In this document: one piece after another, positions 32,920 through 40,289 of the stretch
How positions within the stretch are numbered: the stretch's first letter is position 1
Layout: the number at the start of each line of letters is the position of its first letter
NCBI GenBank assembly: GCA_947490345.1
Contig: CANLGL010000049.1
Span: 1 to 42,389 of the forward strand
Source of the DNA: Deltaproteobacteria bacterium
GTDB taxonomy: Bacteria; Myxococcota_A; UBA796; SXON01
DNA: 42,389 bases
Reading direction: 5' to 3'
Translations under genes and position numbers: made by a program
The notes under the pieces: generated by a model
Database searches by the model: none
What the model saw: only the letters and a program-made list of their open reading frames with translations
Told to the model about the DNA's origin: nothing

Positions 32920-33459
32920 TCACGGCGGCGCCCGCGGCGCCGCCGAAGGCGTCAGGCAATCCGGGTGAGAATCGCCGCGCAGGCACCGCCTGGGCTCGTA
33001 CTCCACCCAAATGTAATCAGCGACCAGCAAATCGTCGCAGCGCACCACGTCAATGCTCATGCTGCCCTCGACGCTTTCCGTGCGCTGCCGGCCGACGACA
33101 TGCCCCGGCGTCGCCAGACAGTGGTCGAGCCCCTGGTAGAATTCCGCATAGCGTTTGCGGTCCTGAGCCCAAAAGACGAGGCGATAGTCGGGGTGGGGCT
33201 CAACGTCCCACAACCTGTCGCACGGAAGGAGGCGGCAATTCGTGGTCACACCAAGCCACATCGTCCCGTTGGTCCCAGACCTTTTGCTGCAGTACGCACT
33301 CGCCTCCCCGATCACTACTCGAAACGCCAGCTCCGCGGCATGCCATCGAGTGTGAGCTACACAACTGAGCGGAGCTGCGCGACTCGCCACCAAGGCTGCG
33401 AGCGCGGTGAACGCGGCCAGCAGCACGGCGGCGACTCCGAGCGTCCGGCGCAGTTTCAC
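32920..33459 (-). CDS. Candidate immunity protein for RHS copy B (membrane or exported)
   Basis: A 179-residue protein from a GTG at 33459 that overlaps the RHS B stop as GTGA; an ATG at 33474 is an alternative. VKLRRTLGVAAVLLAAFTALAALVASRAAP is a signal peptide or anchor helix. The remainder is soluble with seven to eight cysteines (LSCVAHTRWH, ASAYCSKR, NCRLLPCDRLW, DHCLATPG, VRCDDLLV, RRCLRGDSHPDCL), which suits a periplasmic fold. No family is recognised. The position and coupling directly after an RHS tip imply immunity to that tip. An exported immunity protein would fit a toxin acting in the periplasm. Confidence 0.65.
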   Translation of the reverse strand: MKLRRTLGVAAVLLAAFTALAALVASRAAPLSCVAHTRWHAAELAFRVVIGEASAYCSKRSGTNGTMWLGVTTNCRLLPCDRLWDVEPHPDYRLVFWAQDRKRYAEFYQGLDHCLATPGHVVGRQRTESVEGSMSIDVVRCDDLLVADYIWVEYEPRRCLRGDSHPDCLTPSAAPRAPP

Positions 33460-36253
33460 CGCCCCGCGTTCCATTCCCCTCCCGGCTGGTGCTTTTTCAG
33501 TGTTTCGGTTGCACACGACGCCCCTCGCCAGGCGGCGAACTGATAGGCCGTTGCGATGCCGCCCGCACCTCCGAGGGCGCCGACCGAGAGCGACAGCTTG
33601 GCCCCTCCCCGCGCCCCGATCGCCAGTCCCGCGATCGTGTCGCTGACTGGGAGGATGGTGAAAGCCAGTTTCGCGCCCGGGCTGTCGGGTCCTCCCGAGG
33701 ACCGGCCACCGAACCCCGGCATGGTGGTTCGCCACTGCGGCCCATCAATCGTCAGCGGATACCACGGGCTGGTAATCATGTACGGCTCCCCGTCATGCAT
33801 CAAGGCTTTGCCGATCGCGGTCAGCGCGTCCCGCTGCCAGCTCCCGTCTGGGGACGTGAAATTGTCGAAATCCAACGACTCGAAGACCCGGAATCGGCCA
33901 TCGAAGTGAAGTTCGCCGGCCGGGTCTTCCTCGGCCTCGCCGATTACTTCGATCCCCGTTTCGTTGGTTGTCCCTCCGATATTGGTATCGATTGCCCCGC
34001 CGACCTCAAGCGGGTGCCCGGGGTTTCGGTAGTCCTGCACTGTCGAGTGACCTGCTTTGACTTGGGCTCGGATGATGGGCGAGAGTTTGTCCGTCGGAAA
34101 GTACGCCAACGTTTCCAGTTCGTCAGGGGTCAACTCCAGCGGCGCGCCTCCTCGCATTGAATATCCCAGCGAGAGTTTTCGAGCCAAAGGTGAGTCGAGC
34201 GCCCAGCACACCGCCGCCTCTGCGTCCGTGGGCTCGAGCCGTGGTCCCTCATCCTCGCCCTCGGCATCATCGTCCTCGCCCGGTTTTGGCCGCTTGTCGT
34301 CGCCGGGAAGATCGGTGATGTCCACACACACCCCGCCAACGCAGACGACCTCTCTGTCCGCGAGGGACTCGGCTTCGGGCTCGTCACCGCTCGGCTCTTC
34401 TTTTGGTTCCTCCCCCGGCTTGCCAGCTTCCGCCTTCGGATCCGTCTCCCGCGCGCCCTGCCGGGACAGGACCGAGATCATGTTGTTCGCCATCTTTGTG
34501 GCGTCGAGCCGCGCCCCCAACGCCGCCAGCGAGCCCTCCACCGCCAAGCCGCCGGTGTACACGCCCTGCGGCGGCGACCCGAAGTTCGACCCACCGCCCA
34601 AGTAGACCGCCGTCTCCCCGCCTCGGTCGGTCCCATCACCCCGGTTGCCCGCGCGCAACCCCCCCGGATCCACAAACCCCGTCGGCTGGTTCTCCGCGTA
34701 CACAAACCGATGGTCGCCCCCCTGCAACCCGATCGGATCCACGCTCGTGAACCGCCCCACGGTCCCGTCCATCATCCTCGCCCGCGCGAGCTGGAACGGC
34801 AGCCCCGGCAACACCTCCAGCCCCGCGTACACATGGCGCTGATTCCCCACGCCACCGCTCCCGGCGTCCTCGCCGAACGCTTCCGGAATGCCGACGAAGG
34901 TGCTCCCGTCCAGCACCACCGACCCCAAAGCATCGGTCGCGACCGGGGTGTACCCGGCGGACGACGACCACCGCCCCAGTTGCACGCCCTCGATGCCGAC
35001 GACAGCCTCGGTGCTTCCCCCCAGCTCTCCCAGGTGCATCGGCAGGTCCACCCCGGGGTTGCCCCAGCCCTGAAGGCGGGTGTCGGTGCCGTCATCGACC
35101 GCGATCGGATTCCCGTCCGGATCCCGGAAGATGGTGTACCCAACCCCAGAATCACCCACCCAGGACTCACGCCCGTCCGGCGCGCGGATGATCTCGTACC
35201 CGCGGGGGTCCACCTCCAGCTCGCCTTGGGGATTGAACTCGACCGCGCCGCCGTCGAGCGTCGCCAGGAGGTTGCCTTCGTCGTAGGTCCAGGTGTGTTC
35301 GACCGTGCTGTCCACGGTGGTCGACAGGCGGTTGCCCGCGTCATCGTAGGCGTGTGATCGCACCGACGTCGTCGGTGTTCCGGAGGCATAGGTCGTCCGC
35401 GTCTCTTCGGTCAGCCAGCCTTCCACGGTGTAGTCGTAGGCCAGCTCCGTCGCCAGCGCGCCGTTGAAGGTCACCGCCTGCGCCGCCACCCGGCCGCGCC
35501 AGTCGTGCGTGGTCGCCCGCGTCTCCACATCGCCCGTGGCCGAGGTCGTCGTCTGCGCGGTGATCCGCCCCATCGCGTCGAAGGTGCGAGACATCGACGC
35601 GCCGCCGCTGAGCGCAAAGTCGGTGTCCGGCCTGCCGCGTCGCGACCGGTCACCTCGGCCAGGACCGCCACCGATCCGCCCGAAGACCGCACCTGTGTCA
35701 CCCGCCGCGTCAACGGCTCCCGGTCGTAGACCAGCGCCCCCGCCAGGGTGGTCACGCGCTCTACCAGACCGTCGTCGCCTCGTTCGTAGGCGATGCCGCT
35801 CACCAGCCCGCTGCTGAGGTACTGGTCCACGTTGGTGGGGCGACCCCGCGCGTCGGTGGTGGTCACCAGGCGCGACTCCAACACACCGTCGAGGGAACGG
35901 CGGCGGTCGGTGGCCAGCCCATACTCGTTGTAGTCGCGGTATTCAGTGTGCAGCGTGCCGAGCGCCGGGTCGCCCACGGTGATGTCGGTCACGCGGCCGA
36001 GGGCGTCGCGACTCCAGACCGTGTACCGCGCGTCCCACGCCGAGTCCTGGCCGCCCTTCGCTTCCTGGTCCAGCACCCCCCAACCGTCGTAGCTCCAGTC
36101 GTACCGGGTGATCGCGTCGGCGTCGGATGTGGTGCCGACCTCTTCGCTCTCGACAAACCCGTCGGCGTAGGACCAGGTGGTGCGCTCTTCGTTGGCGCCG
36201 GTGCGCGCCGCGAGGCGACCGGCGTCGGTGTAGCTGTACGCGAAGCCGAGAGG
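33456..36253 (-). pseudogene. RHS polymorphic toxin, copy B (core frameshifted, unrecognised tip)
   Basis: The core begins abruptly at PLGFAYSYTDAGRL, right after the immunity gene of copy C, and passes RDYNEYGLATDRRRSLDG. It is frameshifted near 35625: CGGTGTCCGG replaces CGGTGTTCCGG of copies A and C. The rest reads on in the new frame through VDPIGLQGG and GFVDPGGL. The tip (about 390 residues) begins RAGNRGDGTDRGG, has a long acidic linker (EEPKEEPSGDEPEAESLADRE, GEDDDAEGEDEGP) and ends in a glycine-rich part, KLSLSVGALGGAGGIATAYQF. I do not recognise a toxin fold. The missing T may be a real mutation or a sequencing error. A coupled small gene follows. Confidence 0.75.
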
Positions 36254-36282
36254 GGTGAAGGGCTGAACGGCCCGCGCGGCGC

Positions 36283-36810
36283 TCAAACGAGCAAACCCCT
36301 CAGCGTGATCGTGGCTTGCCGCGCGTCCTCGTCACCTTCGGACATCAGCGATACCACGGCGGCAGCCAGCCGCGCAAAGAATTTCGGACTCGAGCCGACA
36401 CGTCCGTGCGCGGCAGCGCAAACGCGAAGTACGCCGCTCGGCAGGGACACGGCCGCGGCGCAAAGGGCGTCGAGCACCGCCTCGGCGTACTCTTCGGGGA
36501 GCCCCACCCGCACGTCGTCGATCTGGCCCGCGAGCGAGTCGGTGAGCGTGGCGCCGTGGGGCCCGGAGTATGGAACGATCACCTCGATAGCGGCAGGGCC
36601 GGGGGCAAACTCGAGCCCAAGAAGTCCGTAGTCCGCGCGCGCGCCCCGCGGGACGTACGCTTCCACCAGCCAGCGCCGGCACGTCGGGTGAGCGGTTCCG
36701 GCGTGAGGGTAGAGGTTCCTTCTCAACTCGCCAACCGCTGGGAAGGTCATGCCAGCGATGTCGGAGAATAGCCGCGCACGGGCGTGAGGTGTCAGCTGAA
36801 GAACTGTCAT
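36283..36810 (-). CDS. Candidate immunity protein for RHS copy C
   Basis: A 175-residue soluble protein, MTVLQLTPHARARLFSDIAG, overlapping the RHS C stop as ATGA. It has alternating strands and helices (EVIVPYSGPHGATLTD, QIDDVRVGLPEEYAEAVLDALCAA, GVLRVCAAAHGRVGSS). No known family is recognised. Its start inside the toxin stop and its lack of a signal peptide suggest it neutralises the toxin in the cytoplasm. Homology to RHS copy B begins only 30 nt after its stop. Confidence 0.65.
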   Translation of the reverse strand: MTVLQLTPHARARLFSDIAGMTFPAVGELRRNLYPHAGTAHPTCRRWLVEAYVPRGARADYGLLGLEFAPGPAAIEVIVPYSGPHGATLTDSLAGQIDDVRVGLPEEYAEAVLDALCAAAVSLPSGVLRVCAAAHGRVGSSPKFFARLAAAVVSLMSEGDEDARQATITLRGLLV

Positions 36811-39155
36811 TCCATTCCCCAGAACGCCCGCCAGTTTGCGTTGAAGTGCTCCGGCAACGCCTTGATGACTTCCGGTGAATACACGCTGTATTCGGACACG
36901 CCGTACTTCCCGAGCGCCGCAGTGTGGGCGGCGTCATAGGCCAGCCCCCGACCCATCATGGTCGCTTCGGCCGCCTCGTGGAGGTAGAAGCTGGCGTCTC
37001 CGCCGGTGACGCGGGTTCCGCGCGCCAGCGCGTCTCGGAGGCGGGCGAGCATCGCGGTGTTCTCGGGGTAAGCGCCGAACTGGACGAGGTGTTCCTCGAC
37101 CAGCGCCAGGCCCTTCTCCGACACAGTGACAGACTTGCCAGACAGCCACCCTAGCCCCTCGCCGCCCGCCGTGCTGCTCCTGAACGCGCCCGTTGCCTTG
37201 GCGGTCGCTGACGAGCCCGACCCCAGCCCCCAAGTGGCCGCCAGCACGACGCCCTCCCCAACTACGGGGCCCACCGCGTAAGCGTACTTGGCGTGGCGTG
37301 ACCGCCCGAGGCCATACCTCATCAAACCGTCCGTATGGCGCCGCATCGCCTCGTCGACGGGGCCGACAGCATCCACGCGCAACAAGAGCGCATGCTTGAG
37401 CGTCGCCAATCCCCAGGCGGCCGTCACGGTCGCCCGCGCTGAGCCGGCTGCTCCCGCCGCCGCGATTCCGCTCACCACGTCTCCCAGAGTCGGGCCAGGC
37501 GGCGTCTCGACGTCCAGCGCCTCCATCGCTTCGCTCAGCCGGGCCCGCCCCGCTACGAGCCTGCCCAGCGCGGCATCCAGCCGCGCGTCCGACGCCGCGT
37601 CGTGCGGGTCCAGACTCTCCTTGAACTCGCCCGAGGAGTGCGAATAGCCATCCTCGGCCTTGCCTGTGATTTCGAGCGCGTCCTCGAACTCGACCGTGCC
37701 GTACCCCTGGTCGGCCACGTCGACCGCGTCGTCCCAATCGATGGCGCCCCCAGACGCCCACGCCGATGCGAGCCACATCCGGCCGCCCCGCCCGTTCGCC
37801 ACGCGATGTCGCGAGCCATCGTCACGCGCCAGGAACTCGCCCGCACTTTCCTCGTCGGCCTCCGCGACGGCCTTGGCCGCATCGATCTCGATGAGCGCCC
37901 GGCCGGCCGCTGCTACCCTGGACATGTTCACGGCGGCGACAGCAGCCGCAATCGCATCTCCCCAGCCGTCTTTGTAGTACTTCTCGTAATTGTCCCGTGC
38001 CCGCTCTTCCCATCCCCGCTGCGGCCCCTTCGCCGTAGGCGCACAGGTCCACCCCTGACAGTAGAAGCTCGCCGGCGCCAACCCCGCCGGATCCACAAAC
38101 CCGGTCGGCTGGTTCTCCGCGTACACAAACCGATGGTCGCCCCCCTGCAACCCGATCGGGTCCACGCTGGTGAAGCGCCCCACGCTCCCATCCAGCATCC
38201 TCGCCCGCGCGAGCTGGAACGGCAGCCCCGGCAACACCTCCAGCCCCGCGTACACATGGCGCTGATTCCCGACGCCACCGCTCCCGGCGTCCTCGCCGAA
38301 CGCTTCCGGGATGCCGACGAAGGTACTCCCGTCCAGCACCACCGAGCCGAGCGCGTCCGTCGCCACGGGCGTGTACCCGGCCGACGACGACCACCGCCCC
38401 AGTTGCACGCCCTCGATACCGATGACAGCCTCGCTCGCACCCGCCAGCTCGCCGAGATGCATCGGCAGGTCCACCCCGGGGTTGCCCCAGCCCTGCAATC
38501 GGGTGTCGGAGCCGTCATCGACCGCGATCGGATTCCCGTCCGGATCCCGGAAGATGGTGTACCCAGCGCCGCTCGTCGCAGAGCCCACCCACGACTCACG
38601 CCCGTCCGGCGCGCGGATGATCTCGTACCCACGTGGATCCACCTCCAGCTCACCTTGCGGGTTGAACTCGACCGCGCCGCCGTCCAGCGTCGCCAGCAGG
38701 TTGCCTTCCTCGTAGGCCCAGCTGTGCTCGACGGTGCCGTCCACGGTGGTCGACAGGCGGTTTCCGGCGACATCGTAGGCATGCGATCGCACCGACGTCG
38801 TCGGCGTTCCGGAGGCGTGGGTCGTCCGCGTCTCTTCGGTGAGCCAGCCTTCGACGGTGTAGTCGTAGGCCAGCTCCGTCGCCAGCGCGCCGTTGAAGGT
38901 CACGTCCAAAGACGCCACCCGTCCGCGCCAGTCGTGCGCGGTCGCCCGCGTCTCGACATCGCCCGTGGCCGAGGTCGTCGTCTGCGCGGTGATCCGCCCC
39001 ATCGCGTCGAAGGTGCGCGACATCGACGCGCCACCGTTGAGCGCAAAGTCGGTGTTCCGGCCTGCCGCGTCGCGACCGGTCACCTCGGCCAGCACGGTGC
39101 GCGCCTGGGCGACCGGCAGCAGGATGCAGAGTCCAAGGGCGATACGCAAGGCCAA
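36807..39155 (-). CDS. RHS polymorphic toxin, copy C, with N-terminal signal peptide
   Basis: A 782-residue protein from a TTG at 39155. A signal peptide, MALRIALGLCILLPVAQA, is joined directly to the middle of the RHS core at VLAEVTGRDAAGR (residue 21). The core runs to residue 359 with the hyperconserved DPIGLQGG at 332-339 and VDPAGL at 354-359. The tip (360-782) shares an ~25-residue linker (CQGWTCAP..KGPQRGWE) with copy D, then diverges. The last ~120 residues (HE at 726-727, AHTAAL, KYGVSEYSVYSPEVI) form a compact domain with paired His/Glu that could bind a metal, but I cannot name it. A distinct ATGA-coupled small gene follows. Confidence 0.82.
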   Translation of the reverse strand: MALRIALGLCILLPVAQARTVLAEVTGRDAAGRNTDFALNGGASMSRTFDAMGRITAQTTTSATGDVETRATAHDWRGRVASLDVTFNGALATELAYDYTVEGWLTEETRTTHASGTPTTSVRSHAYDVAGNRLSTTVDGTVEHSWAYEEGNLLATLDGGAVEFNPQGELEVDPRGYEIIRAPDGRESWVGSATSGAGYTIFRDPDGNPIAVDDGSDTRLQGWGNPGVDLPMHLGELAGASEAVIGIEGVQLGRWSSSAGYTPVATDALGSVVLDGSTFVGIPEAFGEDAGSGGVGNQRHVYAGLEVLPGLPFQLARARMLDGSVGRFTSVDPIGLQGGDHRFVYAENQPTGFVDPAGLAPASFYCQGWTCAPTAKGPQRGWEERARDNYEKYYKDGWGDAIAAAVAAVNMSRVAAAGRALIEIDAAKAVAEADEESAGEFLARDDGSRHRVANGRGGRMWLASAWASGGAIDWDDAVDVADQGYGTVEFEDALEITGKAEDGYSHSSGEFKESLDPHDAASDARLDAALGRLVAGRARLSEAMEALDVETPPGPTLGDVVSGIAAAGAAGSARATVTAAWGLATLKHALLLRVDAVGPVDEAMRRHTDGLMRYGLGRSRHAKYAYAVGPVVGEGVVLAATWGLGSGSSATAKATGAFRSSTAGGEGLGWLSGKSVTVSEKGLALVEEHLVQFGAYPENTAMLARLRDALARGTRVTGGDASFYLHEAAEATMMGRGLAYDAAHTAALGKYGVSEYSVYSPEVIKALPEHFNANWRAFWGME

Positions 39156-39168
39156 GGCGTCTCGTCAG
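39137..39168 (-). repeat. 32-bp 5' flank motif of RHS copy C
   Basis: The stretch including GGCGTCTCGTCAG is 27/32 identical to 32799-32830. Here it contains the TTG start codon and the first residues of the copy C signal peptide. Confidence 0.5.
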
Positions 39169-39297
39169 GCAGGGACTCCGGCGTATCGCGGCGCCGCCGA
39201 CAGCGGGCATGCGGGGTCGCGGATCTCGGCCGCCGCGGAACCGGTCGAGAACCCGGCACTCGCGCGAGGCCCCGTCCCGCTCTAAGGGTTCGCTCCG

Positions 39298-39600
39298 CTA
39301 TCGATGTGCCCGCGCCCACAGCCGGCGAACCCACTCGTTCGCGTCGGGAGGGGGGGCATCCCGAACGGCACCACCCGGCGTCGTTTCCAGCAGGTGGAGG
39401 AGGGTCCAGGCGATACCGAAGCAGTCGTCGATTCCGAAGCACGCCAGGAGAGCGTCGGCCTCCTCCCGGGTGAGAGGCGGGCGGATCGCCTCGATAGACT
39501 CGGCGCGGAGCTTCAAGGCGCTCTCGGTCGCCCCGGATGCGTCGGGCCGCGGTCCGAGGGCGGCGAGGCGGAGAACTTCAGGACGTACAGACATATCCAC
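39298..39600 (-). CDS. Orphan immunity-like protein, 100 aa
   Basis: A 100-residue soluble protein; GTG at 39600 or ATG at 39594. The start lies immediately after the stop of a short toxin-tip stub (39601-39699), the same layout as the complete RHS-immunity pairs. The segment REEADALLACFGIDDCFGIAWTLLHLLETTPGG is typical of small helical immunity-like proteins, but no family is named. It probably remains as an orphan antidote after the toxin was lost, and could protect against a kin toxin with that tip. Confidence 0.6.
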   Translation of the reverse strand: MDMSVRPEVLRLAALGPRPDASGATESALKLRAESIEAIRPPLTREEADALLACFGIDDCFGIAWTLLHLLETTPGGAVRDAPPPDANEWVRRLWARAHR

Positions 39601-39699
39601 CTACTTCGCCATCAGTTCTGGGTAGTTGGTCCGGTAGTAGTCCCGGAGGTCGAACATCCCCTGGTTGTACTTCGACCGGGGTGCCACGGGGAGCCGCTG
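39601..39699 (-). pseudogene. C-terminal stub of an RHS toxin tip
   Basis: A 32-residue frame, QRLPVAPRSKYNQGMFDL then RDYYRTNYPELMAK, ends at a stop (39601-39603) directly before an immunity-like gene. An in-frame stop precedes it, so the rest of the toxin is gone. It resembles the final segment of a toxin domain, but the core and most of the tip are missing. Confidence 0.55.
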
Positions 39700-39708
39700 T
39701 CATGCCGT

Positions 39709-39912
39709 TCAGGGTAGCGGCAGAACCTTGTGCGAAAGCCCGAAGCCAGCGCCATTGAACGCCTCGATCGCGTACCTCACGAACTCTGCCTTCGTCGACG
39801 AACTCGGCGACCAGGTGGAGGCCTCGTTGCTTCGCGGCGGGGTGGGGCGGGGTGCGTAGGTTGGCGTCGGGCGGCGGAGCGGCCGGGTACGAAGCAGCGC
39901 AGAAGTTGGCAC
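39709..39912 (-). other. Unrecognised decayed coding segment
   Basis: A minus frame ends in STKAEFVRYAIEAFNGAGFGLSHKVLPLP, which looks protein-like, while its upstream half is proline-rich and noisy. It may be the end of another lost tip or antidote. A real gene cannot be supported. Confidence 0.25.
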
Positions 39913-39939
39913 GGGGAGAGGGAACAGGGGAGAGCATCG

Positions 39940-40287
39940 CTACGGGCGCGTTCCCCGCCCGCGGAGCACGACCAACGCCGCGTCTACGCGACGAACGTAG
40001 TGAGGCCGGAAGCACAGGCCCGCAGCGATGTCGCGCTGCAGCCCTTCAACCTCCGGCTCCAATTCCGTCAGGGACTCCATTCGCGCGACGTCGACGGCCA
40101 ACATCGTGAACGGCTCAGAGCGGCGGGCGATCCAGTCGCGGAAGGCATCCACGACGCCAGCCCGGTCCCCCGGAATCAGCCGGGCAGCACGCTCACGAAT
40201 CCGATCCTCAAGGAACTCTCCCGATTTAAGAGAACCCGGATTGGTCAAGTCGGTCTCGAAGGCGTCGAGTGCTTCGCGCTTGCCCAT
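39940..40287 (-). CDS. Candidate immunity protein for RHS copy D
   Basis: A 115-residue soluble helical protein, MGKREALDAFETDLTNPGSL, whose ATG lies 2 nt after the RHS D stop. The middle has FLEDRIRERAARLIPGDRAGVVDAFRDWI and the end GLCFRPHYVRRVDAALVVL. No family is recognised. Because the linked tip looks like an ADP-ribosyltransferase, it would be expected either to bind and block the tip or to shield the target. It is not an obvious ADP-ribosylhydrolase; none of that family's motifs is seen. Confidence 0.65.
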   Translation of the reverse strand: MGKREALDAFETDLTNPGSLKSGEFLEDRIRERAARLIPGDRAGVVDAFRDWIARRSEPFTMLAVDVARMESLTELEPEVEGLQRDIAAGLCFRPHYVRRVDAALVVLRGRGTRP

Positions 40288-40289
40288 GG

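Noticed and set aside
37602..39473. Plus-strand frame of 623 codons over RHS copy C
   Set aside because: Antisense shadow of the RHS core; the same frame type appears over every RHS copy.
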